Both the position numbers and the translations under genes were made by a program. DNA of 64,000 bases from Carallia brachiata (lineage: Eukaryota > Streptophyta > Magnoliopsida > Malpighiales > Rhizophoraceae), in assembly GCA_021464245.1 (NCBI GenBank), contig JADCRB010000030.1, positions 1,267,376 to 1,331,375 of the forward strand. The letters are read 5' to 3'. Shown piece by piece: positions 34,973 to 45,541 of the stretch (its first letter is position 1; every line of letters begins with the position of its first letter). The notes beneath the pieces were generated by a model. The model saw nothing but the letters and a program-made list of their open reading frames with translations, was not told where the DNA came from and made no database searches.

Positions 34973-35348
34973 ACCTCCATGGCAACAGGGAGGTGGGTAT
35001 TTGCTGAACAACGAAGAGCTTAGTTTTACAATTGACGCCGTGGAAATGAAATGGTTTGTTTTGGTTCATCACGTTCACCAATTTAAATCTGCTTGACCGT
35101 TGATCAAAATAAAAAAAAAGCATTCTTCCACTGGAAAAGTGCAAGTAAGGATATTACATTTACAATGAAGTTCAACGTAACCTACATATGTGCCAAAAAA
35201 AATATAGCCTATGTATGTATGATCCAAAACATGAAATGCAAGCAAATTCTATGTAATATCCAATACAAACCAATAAACTATTGTAGGAAAAGCAAGCAGA
35301 AATCATGCTCGTTACGATCATACAAATCTGCTAAAGGATACATGCCCC

Positions 35349-36517
35349 TCAAAGCTGCAGGTCAGGCCAAGTTGTGAAAGTTCCCTCGTCTGGATATCTG
35401 ATTATCCTCTGCAGAATCACTGTCCTTGCCTGCCTTATATCACGGCTACCCTTATCAGCACATTCACCTAAAATGTCAATGCTCTCCATCAGTTCCTCCA
35501 ATTTCTTCTTGATCTCTTCTATCACGAACTTCAAAGCATCTTCTTCTCTAAGAGCAAACTCAGCATTTTGCACGAGTGGTTCGATTTGGATTTCCAATTT
35601 ATCCACAAGTGCCTTAATTCTATTTATGTCGATCACAGAAGTTCCAACCAGTATTGAGCTTATTAGCCCTCTCTGCTCCCTCAGTTCCTTCTCACAACTA
35701 CTCCATAGTGAGTCAATCCATTTGCCCACCGTGCCAATCGGCGCAGAGACTGCACCTGCTATAGCTGCCACAATTGGCGGTGCAGCAACGGCGGCTGCCA
35801 CTACTGAGAAAATCAGTGCAGAGACAAAAGCAGTAACAAACACCACGTTTGACACCTTCCTCCAGACCTTCACACAGTGCAATTTCTTATCAAGTTTTCT
35901 TGTCCGAACCCTCAATTTTTTTAACATGGATGACTGTTGCAGACTTAAGGACTCGAACAATCGGAAGAACTCCTTGGTAAATGGATCCCCACCTTCCTTG
36001 AAATCCTGTAATGCTTTTAACGTCTTCACATAATTCTCTCCAAAACCCCATCTTGCATTTTTACTTCTTCCTCAAACTGCTTAACTGCAAGCTGTAAAAT
36101 TGTTTGGCTATTTCGAGCCCGTTTGAGGCAATTGGAAAGGGCAGTACAGAAATCCATAGTCTTGATGCTATCTTCCAGATATTCCTTGACCAAAGCAAAT
36201 AATTCTTGATTTTTCCATATATCTTCCCTGCATTCTAGCATGACATGGACCACTTCTTGGTTCATTTCAAGAAGACAAGTAGTGAACTCTTTGAGTGAAT
36301 CAATAGATAGTGACCTGAAATCAACACTGGTGACAAGAGTGCCAATGACACGGCTAGTCCTTTCACGGAGTGCATTATCAAAGGATTGCAGGCCTGGATC
36401 ACTTGCACAAGCAGCCTCGTACGAGGCCAAATCAACCTTGAAATGGGAATTGCCATTGATTTTGGGAGATGGCTGTGAAGCATCACCACCCCTCTTTTTG
36501 CTATATGTCCCTCCCAT
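35349..36517 (-). CDS. UPF0496 family membrane protein (At4g34320-like)
   Basis: A plant-specific protein family of unknown biochemical role with paired membrane helices, recognised from the N-terminal words YEAACASDP, SFDNALRERTSRVI, CLLEMNQEVV and DIWKNQELF. Part 1 (36517-36026) gives 163 residues. Part 2 (about 36029-35349) gives KTLKALQDF-KEGGDPFT, a hydrophobic stretch of about 34 residues in two helices split by APP, then a coiled-coil C-terminus. Together they make about 390 residues, normal for the family. The parts are in different frames: the switch lies at a run of four A and four C (36042-36049, plus strand), fitting a single missing base. No other defect is seen, so a sequence error is as likely as a real mutation. 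An AG just 5' of ATG hints at an intron in the leader. Confidence 0.85.
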
Positions 36518-37488
36518 AATATCTAATTACAAGTTGAGGACAATTATACAGAGAAAAAAAAAAAAGCAACAAATATTCAGCAGCTAAAAACTTCCCTATA
36601 TAGAAACAACAAGTGTATGTGATCTTGAAGTATCTGTGACTCAGCTAATATAAAAGACGCGATCTTTTTCAGTTCACAAGAAAGGTAAAGTCCTAAATAA
36701 CGGAATTCGAGCCTAAAACCCAGTGATCACGGTTGAACCAAATGGCACAATCCCCAAAAAAGCAAAAGGATTCAAGGTAGTCAAAATTTGACTCAAAACT
36801 ACCGTGAGGAACAAATGAAGAAACCCCAATGTAAAAATTCGCTTTATGGAAACAATTAAACTTACAGAAGATGAAATGGGAAATCCTAGAATTTCAGAAG
36901 CACATTAGTTTCCTGAATAAATAAGCTTAGTTTACAGAAAAATTAGCTCCTGTAGCAGATGAGCTTCAAGAATCTGGAAAATGTATTCCGAAAGAAGTTG
37001 TTGTGGTGAAACCCAAAAAACGACACCTAAATGTAAGCCCCAAAGAAAAAGACAAGGTGTGCCATGAAAGAAAGAGACAAGCCGGTTTCTATATATATAG
37101 AAAATGTTGGTGAAAGTCAGTGACTTGTAAGAAGAAGAAAGCAGATGAGAGTTTGGGGGTATGTGTAGAAATGGTAAACACAGGAAGCAAATGCAATGAA
37201 ACAGGGAAGATTCAGACACAGCTTCGAGAATCAGACCAACGCTGTGTCGTTGAAATTATATACTACACGCTGTGGCTTAAGATTGACTAAAGTCCAAAGA
37301 AGAACGCTACAAGATTCGAGCAGAAGACCCCGTTGTTTGAGTTGGGGGCTCCGGGCTGCAATGACTAATCTACCCTTTTCTTTTTATGATGATTAGTTGA
37401 CCTTTGGTTGTCCTGACCAGATGGGTGGGGCATAATTATCATCTATGAAATTTATAAATAAAAAATTAACAAACAGGTAAGCATCTAA
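36518..37488. other. UPF0496 upstream region
   Basis: 5' leader and promoter territory of the UPF0496 gene. A TATATATATAG word near 37090 could be a minus-strand TATA element. No other gene. Confidence 0.4.
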
Positions 37489-37560
37489 GTCGTTGTAGTA
37501 TAGTGGTGAGTATTCCCGCCTGTCACGCGGGCGACCCGGTTTCGATCCCCGGCAACGGCG
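37489..37560 (+). tRNA. tRNA-Asp: tRNA-Asp (anticodon GTC)
   Basis: A 72-base cloverleaf. The acceptor stem GTCGTTG pairs with CAACGGC, with G as the discriminator. The anticodon arm CCGCC-TGTCACG-CGGG centres on GTC. A T tract directly after 37560 serves as the Pol III terminator. The T-arm reads CCGGT-TTCGATC-CCCGG, so the last T-stem base, normally G53 pairing with C61, is T here. This also changes the B box from GGTTCGA to GTTTCGA. The gene may be transcribed poorly or be starting to decay. Confidence 0.95.
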
Positions 37561-37568
37561 TTTTTTTC
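37561..37568 (+). terminator. Pol III terminator of tRNA-Asp
   Basis: A run of T follows the discriminator base directly, the usual Pol III stop. Confidence 0.8.
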
Positions 37569-38522
37569 TTTTCTCTTTTTTTGTTTTGGGGAATGTCAAA
37601 TTGGCAGTGCAACTCCTTCCCAGTTTCAGAGTTTGCAACTTCCAGTTATCTAACACGGTGAAAGACGAATTCGTTTAAACAATGGCTACTATTTTAAGGT
37701 GGAAATTAAATACAGGCGCATCTCAAAATCCAATTGTGAAATGTAGGAGCGAAACAAGGCGAAACTTCGGGCAACTCGAAGAATTGAAGGGACAGCATTG
37801 CACATTTGCACTAAAAAATTTCCAACTGCTGGCAACTACGGAGAATCAACAAAACCATCCACTATCTAATTTTAATTCTTCAAGTTGAACTTTGGGGAAA
37901 GAACTTGAAAAGAAGATTAAACTACAGGTATTATTACTCTTTATTTACCTAAATTTAAGGGCCAAATCTTTATACAATAAACAAGATCATACAAGTCTCC
38001 GTAGGGGCGCTCCATTTTTTTTTTTTCCAATGAAAATGAAGTCAACCCATCAATCAAAGATTTCAGCCACCCCGGCTGTCAAGTTCATCAAATTGCCCAA
38101 CATGCTCAGCCTTACAAATTCACTACAGTCTAAAAAACTCAAATCACCTAATTCACAATTGACTTGGGATTCGAATTTTATAAGTACCGGTGGGAAGGTT
38201 TTGACCTTCTCAAATTGTTCGACTTGACTATGACTTACACGTCTCTAATTTAATACTCATTAACATTATTTGATCACTTGGGAGAGACTCACTTGGGTTC
38301 TGACAGTTTTCAAGTAATAAATTTCTTCTTAAAGGTTGGGTTAAATGGGACAAGAAGAAAAAAAAAACTCTAATTCTGGCTTACAAATTAGATAACCGAT
38401 ATACTCACAATAAACTTTTTTTCTAAAAAGAAATGATGTGGATTGTATTTTCAAGGAGACTATAATTGATTTTCTTGTACTTGTTGGGGTAATTTACACA
38501 ATTTTGCCACTACAACCCAGAG
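37569..38522. other. Intergenic, no gene seen
   Basis: Two small plus-strand open frames (68 and 111 codons, near 37.7 and 37.9 kb) have no family features. I do not call them genes. Confidence 0.35.
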
Positions 38523-38681
38523 TCTCTAACGGTGTGTTTAGATTAGTAGAAAGTAGTAAGAAAAGAAAATAAATGAAAAATAATACAATAATGATGTTAT
38601 TATGAGTAATAAAAAGTAATGATTAGAAAATTGTGAGAAAGAAAATAAATAATAATTTATGAGAGAAAAAGTAAAAGTTAA

Positions 38682-39999
38682 TACCCGTTTGGAGACGCTG
38701 TCAATTTTTTATTTTTGCTTTTTATTTTTTGTTTTTTTGTTTTTGTTGTTTGCTGAATTTTTGTATTTATTACTGTCAATTTTTGTTTTTTTCTATAAGA
38801 ATAAAAAAAATAGATAGAAAAAAGATAGGGAGAGAAATAGTAAAAAGAGTATAAATATAGAGAGAAAAATGGGAGAGAGAGAGAGAGAGAGGGTAGAAAG
38901 AGAATGAGTAGAGAGAATGGTAGAGAGAGAAAAAGGATAGAGGAAGAGAGAAGTAAGAGAATGAGTAGAGAGAATGACAAAAAGAGAAAGGGTAAAGAAA
39001 GAATGAGTAAACAAAATAGTAGAGAGAGAAAAATGAAGAGAGAGAATGAGTAGAGAAAATGATAGAAAAAGAAAAGATAGAGGGTAGAGAAAGAACGAGT
39101 AAAGAGAATGATAGAGAGAGAAAAAATGTGAGAGAGAGGGTAGAGAGAGAATGAGTAGAGACACTATTAAAACAAGAAAAAATAGAGAGTCTAGGTAGAG
39201 AAAGAATGAGTAGAGAGAGAAAAAGAGAAAGAAATGGTAGAGAGATAATAGTAGAGCAAGAAAAATGAGAGAGAATGTGGGTTGACAGAAAGAGAGAGAA
39301 TCTGGGTAGACAAATAATGATAGAGAGAAAAAAAAACAGAGAGAGAGAGAGAGGGTAGAAAGAAAACGAGTAGAGAAAATGATAGAGCAAGAAAAAGAAG
39401 AGAGAATGATAGAGAGAGAAAAATGAGAGAAAAAGCAGGTATAGAGAGAATGAGCAGAGAGAATAGTTGAGGGAGAACAAGTAAAGAGAGAGACAGAGAG
39501 TGGCTAGAGGGAGAATTAGTAGAGAAAATGATAGAGAGAGAAAAAGGAGAAAGAGGGTATAGAAAGAATGAGTAGAGAGAGAATGGTAGAGATAGAAAAA
39601 GGGAAGAGAGGGTAGAGAGAGAATGAGTAGAGAGAGAAAATAGAGAGAGAGGGTAAAGATTGAAAAAGGAGAAAGAGGGTAGAGAGAGAATGAATAGAGA
39701 GAGAAAGAGTAGTGAGAGAAAAAACATAGAGGGATAGAGAGAGGATGAGTGAAGAGAGATATAATAAAGAGGGTAGATAGAGAAAGAAAAGATTGGGAGA
39801 GAAAGTATAGAAAAAAAAAAAAAAAAACAGAATCAGAAAATTAATTTTTATTATTTTCCTAATTGATTTTTTTTCTTTGAAAAACACTTTTAATTTTTTA
39901 ACAAAAAAAACAGAAAATAGAATTAATATCAAACATATTTTCTGATTTTTTTTTTAAATAAACAAAAAACAGAAAACAAAATTCATTCCAAACAGGATC
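38682..39999. mobile_element. Nested PIF/Harbinger-like MITE with homopurine payload
   Basis: A 1318-bp insertion flanked by TAA on both sides (38679-38681, 40000-40002). Inverted ends CCCGTTTGGA and TCCAAACAGG, with T-rich and A-rich subterminal zones that also mirror each other. The 3-bp TAA target and TGTTTGGA-type ends suggest a Tourist-like element. The interior (about 38870-39810) is an almost unbroken GA tract built from imperfect repeats of words such as AGAGAGAATGAGTAGAGA. Minus-strand open frames over it translate the repeat and are not genes. Confidence 0.75.
38870..39810 (+). repeat. Long GA-rich homopurine minisatellite
   Basis: About 940 bases, nearly all A and G on the plus strand with sparse T. 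Units of roughly 45-70 bases recur with GGTAGAGAGAGAATGAGTAG and AATGATAGAGAGAGAAAAA cores. Such homopurine DNA can form triplex structures and is prone to length change. Confidence 0.8.
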
Positions 40000-40073
40000 T
40001 AATTGTTTAAATTAATAAAAAATAAATAGAAAGTAATTTCTTTTCCTTTCTTTCTTATGGGTATCCAGATAGA

Positions 40074-40807
40074 GCATAAATACTACTTAGGCTATTATGA
40101 TGATAGTTTAAAATTAACTTGTCCTTTAAAGACACCTAATAATTAATTACTCAAACCTCTGAAAAAAAAAAAGAAATTTATAAAAAATGTCACATGTCAT
40201 CCATGCGAATCAAGAATTATAAGCTTAGATCTTTGCGTTAACTTCGAAAATTGATTTTAATTAGCAATACTTAAACCATCAAACCGACGATTGCTAATAA
40301 CAATTTCACTAGTTTTCTAGCATTTATTGGTTTGTTACAGTTTTCAAATTATTCCAACCGCTATTAATGATTTGATTAGGATATGAACATAAAATTAATC
40401 CAAACTAAATTGCATACACCCCTAGCAACAGGTCCCTACAGCCAGCCATAAGCCAACGCAAGAAAAAACCGTAAGTACTAACGAAAGAAAGAACGAATCA
40501 GATGCTACGATATATAATGACTTTAGAAAGAATATGTCAGCAACTAGGAAAAAAAAACCCGATTATGCTTTCCAAATTCATCAGAGACCATGGTCCACTT
40601 ATCGGATAATCAAGCTGTTGGCTGACTGCTATCAAAATCATAGTATGTTTTAGCTCAATTACATATGCCAAAAATTTCCATCTAAAGATCCTATTCCCAA
40701 ATCTCTTAACTGAGATGAGGAAGATTGTGCGAGTTGTTAAAGTTTTCTCAAAAGGGAAAAAAAATTGTCCTGACGTGTGAATACAATACTCTTCGTTGCT
40801 AACAGGC
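40074..40807. other. OST48 downstream flank
   Basis: 3' flank and probable 3' UTR end of the OST48 gene. No separate gene. Confidence 0.4.
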
Positions 40808-43800
40808 TCACTTGTGGTACAAGTATATGAAGCTAAAGATGAAGAACCCAGCCATCTGCAATGACGAGGAGCAAATGCTTATTGTGTTCATACAAATTGA
40901 AAACAATAACAGCAATAAAATTTTGCGAAAGAAGGACAGTACCGTGGTAAAAGAAGCCCCATAATAGGGAAAAGCAGTTGTTATAAACCTCTCATATTCG
41001 TTGTGTCTGAAGGGCCGCACTGGAATCTGCAAATTCATGATTTCCGTTGCTTTTAATTAACATAAAACGCTCGGCCATTCGGCATACTACTCTGACAAAT
41101 CTCTGTTGTGTGTAAATCGGCAAATTGTGAGAGAACATATTTCATAATTTTCATTATGCACTGACTTTGCATTCAATGTCATATTTCCTGGATTTGGCTC
41201 TCTGTACTTTGCAGGATTTGATTGCTCAAATTTCTTTTCACACGATAACATGTATGGAACATCGCCAACACAGCAGTACATTACCCTTACCTAGTTGGCA
41301 CAAGATTATCTATCAGACATTAAGTGGCCAAGTGGGAACATAGACCACTGGACTGATTCCTCATATTTCATATTCTGGATCCTTTCTCAGGTTGGCTGAT
41401 CCTCTCAAAATTTCTCTCTGTTCTTTTGGTCAGAGATCCTCTCAAAATTTCTAAACGTACTATTTTCTTAACACAAGCAGTTCACAGTATTCCTTCCATG
41501 GAATATGAACTAGTGAAAATCAAATCTAACATCTATGATCAGGATCAGAGTTAACTAATGTGAAACAATTGAATACAAAAGTTGCTAAGCGAATAATAGG
41601 GAAGGATTATTGCTATCCAAATAGCTTACCTGTTTAGAAAGAGACAAACTGGTGTAACCAAGCTTGTGGTACTCAATCTTAAACTGGAAAACCCCATAAA
41701 CATCAGGAACCTTGAATGATGTGTGATATAGTCCCTGGAAGTCGGGTTTACAGATGATCAGAGACATTTTCATGAGCAGGAATGTGGAGGCAAAAGGGAC
41801 ATGAAAAAAAATACCTTCTGGTCTGTCATAGGGTTTTTAATACATAAGGACTCATCATGTAAAACTGGACCTGAACATCATCAGCCACATAAGGCTCCCA
41901 ACGATTGCCAGACCATTCATATATCTCAACGAAAAAGTCCTGAAACCATAAAAAGGTTTATGCATAAATCTACCTTACAACCGTGCAGAAATATATTTAA
42001 TTATGCCAAAATGGATGAAGGCAGTACCAAATCATCTTTGATCCTGTATACAGCAGGTTCATCTGTTTCACCAACTTTTTGGTGTCTGACATTAACAACC
42101 TGGAAGGAGGAAAGAAGAAGGCTTAATACTATGCAGCAGATGAGAAGATGACAACATATACTCAAGAGAAAGATCAGCTCAAGGACCAAAGCAAGTGATC
42201 CTAACAATAACTAAGGCTTCCATGCTGGCTCTGTTATTTGCAATGTCAAGGCTACACAGTTACGGGCCTATATAGTTAATAAGTCAAAAAAGCTGCATAT
42301 TGCCTCACCTTCAAATGACCTCTTTCATGGAACACCCATTTGCTAAGTTCAGTCACAAACTGCGCATTACCAGAGTTCTTATATCTGCTAATCATGACAT
42401 CAGAAGCAATGTGAGTTTCAAACCTGTCTGCTGTTAACAAGCAGAAGAATCAACAGGCACAAGGACAATTATGAATCATAGATTTGGGCGTAGTTAATGA
42501 AATTTACGTGACAGAAAATGAGGGTTCAATGAAGTTAGTACGTACGATCCATGTGCACACAACAATGGGTGAGACAAGGCAGCAGAGCCAGATATTTATT
42601 TTAGTGGGAAAATACATACATACTGATCCATATAAAAAATAATGCAATCATATTTTAAAATAGAATGGAATAGCAAGAAAAGATAATCCAAATTGTGCAT
42701 CATCTAACAAAAATGTCTCTTATTATGTGGCACTTGGGTTAACTGGGGGTAAACGTTATTTTCCCAGAGGGGAAAATTGGATTTCAGTGGGAAAAATTCG
42801 AAAACTCATATACATGTGGCTATGCCCCTGACCTTATTGGGGATACCGTAAAATCCCAAATGGAATAAAACTAACTGTTCCGAGCAACTATTTACACCAA
42901 CTAAGCTGTTCACCCCAAATCATTTGTGCAATTGGGAGATAGGAAACATTTTGAAACAAAATGGAAGAAATTTACACTTGGAGTTCTACCTAAAGCCATC
43001 AAAGCAGACTCTCTGTGTGCTGAGTCCTGACACCCTTAATCTAGCTTTCTATATAATTAATCATGTCAAAGCGCCCACAAACACACCGTAGCTATGTGCA
43101 GGTGTGCATGTTGTGAACAGAGGACGGAGTGCAATGTAAACTGTGCATTCTTTGGTCATAATCAAGAATAATTTAACAGGCATAAGCTTGAGTGAAGCAT
43201 TTATGCATATAATGATACTGAGATAATGTCATAAAAATAAGGCGACCACATGGAATCTTTCCAATCCACGTGTATCTAGACACGTGCCCACATGTGCTTA
43301 AGCAATAAAACAAGTTAAAACTCGATATGATCTTTCTGACCTAAAAAAAAAAAAAGAAAAGGAAAAAAAAGCACAATGTTTGTTATTTGAATAAATCCTC
43401 CACAAATTCAGAACACAATAGAACTGCAGAAAGAAAGAAGCTCCACTTACTTTGCTGAGGTCCCAGCTTTCTGCACACCTGATCTGAAAAATCTAAACAA
43501 CATAAAAGAAAACATTTCTTTAATGCATAAGCACACCACTGGTGAAACTTTGAGCTTAAATCAACACATGGTTACATACCGATTGCCAAACATGGCTAAA
43601 GAGCCTGAAATCATAATCCGAGCATTGTTCCGAGCCTGCACTATATGAACAAATTAGAAAATTATGCCAAAATTTTATAATAAAGCCCGAACTGGCTACT
43701 AAGTGCAATATGCAGGCATCATCAGGGACATAATAGTCCTGTTAGCCGAATGAGTATGCTTAATGTTGCCATGAGCTAATAATCATTAACTACAAGCCCA

Positions 43801-45541
43801 ACAGATATATCACTATAATCATCAAATGGAGATAATTATTTGTAGCTAAACATAATGAACCAGATCAAAGGGCAAACCTTGGCATAAAGCAAGGTTATCC
43901 ATTGTGAACTAGAGGTCACAAATTCAAATAATGGGACAAACCTCTTTGTGAAAACAAGGGTGAGGGTGCATACAACCAAGCCTTCATAAAACCCACAATG
44001 CGGGAGTATCATAGCAAATTAACTTTGTCACTTGGCAGCCATATAAATGTTCACTAAGAATGTGGGTGCACAACGGTGGTCAAATAGCCAGTAAAATTAC
44101 AAAAGAAATCATACACCTTGACATAACAAGGTATATTTTATAGCTGCTGCACGTTTTTTTTTTTTTTGAAATACAAAACGCAAATGAAACAGTTTTCTGT
44201 GTGGTTCACCATCCTAGTCATTGCTCTTACATAAGTAAGGTGCCTCTGATAACAGGTCCATCTTTTGTTTGTGGTGGGGGGGGGGGGGGGGGGAGGGAGT
44301 GAGGGAGAGAGAGAGAGATTTTCAAGGAATAAAAGTGCCATCACCTGCACAACCGAAACCAGTGAGATGGCCGGCCCAGTGAGTGACGGAGGATTTGACA
44401 CCTTGGAACTTGGATTAGCTGAATATGCTGATGGAGAAGCCGAAAGGACCTTCACTACCTGTACATTACAGCAAGCAACCAAGAAGCAATAAACACAAAC
44501 CACAAGGGAAAAAACAATCCTAACCATACTTTGCTTGCATTCTTGCTTTTAACTTCAAAGTTATGGGGCTACATAAGAAGCAAATAAAGTAATCAACCGC
44601 ATCTGCATTTCACCTTACCAAGCTATTTCCTGCATTAATAGAATGTCCAATCCCCTCAAAAAGTACAGGAGCCTAAAAAAAATCATAAACATTCATAAAC
44701 TGAGCATTGAGCTACAAACACTATAAAATATGCTAATTGCTAAACAAACACGAAAATGAAGGCAAAATTCAAAGCTAAACCTCGATTTTATTCTTCCCTA
44801 GAATCGCATCAGATTCGATGAAATCATCCGCAGCAATCAATGTATGGTCGCCTTCAGTCTCAGAGACTGCATAGCTATTATGATCAATAACCATAGCCGA
44901 CGGATCCTACAGAATTACCGGATGCTTATCTTCAAAGAAAATTTCAAAAAAAAAAAAAAAAAAAGAAAGAAAGAAAAGAAAAGAAAGCGAAATGCCTCAC
45001 AAATTTTGGACGAACCTCATCAAAGTTCAACTCCACATTCAGTAGCAATGCTCTTGATCAAATCAGACGTAGAAGAATCAGCGGCTACGATCAAGTCGTG
45101 ACCGGAGTCAACGAAGTCAAGCACGGCGTTTAAATCCAACGCACCTCCGAACTCTAACCCATCCAAACAGAACAAATCACAAAAATAAATCCAGAAAATC
45201 AAATGAAACGAAAAAAAGAAAAAGAAGAAAATAGAAAAAGAAATACAATTCCATGTAACACTTTTGAACTTACTCTCGACGGAGGGAGAGAAGAGAACCA
45301 GCCATCGTACAAGTACTGGCCGTACCTCTGGAGCGAGAGGCTTTTATCGTCGGCGAGCTTGAAGTCGAGGTTGAATCCGCGGGATCTGAGGGAGTTGAAG
45401 AATGGAGTGGGAGGATTTTAGAGAGAGATCGTCGAGCAGGACCAGGACGCGGCGGTCGGCGGGGGATTCCGGCGAGAAAGATAGGCAGAGGATAGGGAGG
45501 AGCGAGATCGCCAAGGATATCGCGATCGCCAGGTTCGCCAT
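40808..45541 (-). CDS. OST48: Oligosaccharyltransferase 48-kDa subunit (OST48)
   Basis: Subunit of the ER oligosaccharyltransferase that attaches N-glycans to nascent proteins (DDOST in animals, DGL1 in Arabidopsis). Thirteen exons, each with GT-AG borders: 45541-45274, 45153-45016, 44906-44781, 44672-44619, 44458-44345, 43635-43580, 43492-43451, 42384-42309, 42099-42028, 41939-41815, 41734-41630, 41026-40943, 40855-40808. The start ATG precedes a signal peptide ([20 protein letters not shown]). Landmarks are [50 protein letters not shown] and [12 protein letters not shown]. The protein ends in one membrane helix and YLYHK, a KKXX-like ER tail. Four small frame breaks occur, near 45397-45402, 45298-45303, 45024-45030 and 41825-41832. 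With all splice sites and motifs intact in an essential gene, sequence errors are the likelier cause. Confidence 0.93.
43875..44015 (+). mobile_element. Au-like SINE remnant in OST48 intron 5
   Basis: Lies antisense in the intron between exons 5 and 6. It has the sequence order of plant tRNA-derived SINEs: GAACTAGAGGTCACAAATTCAAAT (degenerate B box), ACAAACCTCTTTGTGAAAAC, AAGGGTGAGGGTGCATACAA and CCCACAATGCGGGAG. It is diverged, and the 5' end is uncertain. Confidence 0.65.
44275..44325 (+). repeat. G18 run plus GA microsatellite in OST48 intron 5
   Basis: An uninterrupted G run of about 18 bases is followed by GGGAGGGAGTGAGGGAGAGAGAGAGAGA, about 20 bases from the exon 5 donor. On the transcribed gene strand it is C-rich. 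Its length is likely to vary and it could form a G-quadruplex. Confidence 0.8.

Larger units (their letters stand above)
38523..40073. mobile_element. AT-rich MITE, second copy, split by a nested element
   Basis: The left part (38523-38681) and right part (40000-40073) together match the uninterrupted copy at the start of the window: TAATAAAAAGTAATGATTAGA and TTTATGAGAGAAAAA on the left, TTTAAATT-ATAAAAAATAAATA and CTTTTCCTTTCTTTC on the right. Outer ends GTGTGTTTAGAT and ATCCAGAT form a short imperfect inverted pair. Confidence 0.6.

Noticed and set aside
36240..36587. Plus-strand frames opposite UPF0496
   Set aside because: Shadow frames of the real minus-strand gene.
38776..39932. Long minus-strand open frames (up to 234 codons) rich in Ser/Leu/Phe/Tyr
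   Set aside because: They are translations of the GA/CT minisatellite; all three frames stay open because the tract lacks stop-forming bases.
44265..44492. Gly-rich frame [16 protein letters not shown] on the plus strand
   Set aside because: Translation of the G18/GA tract antisense to OST48 exon 5.
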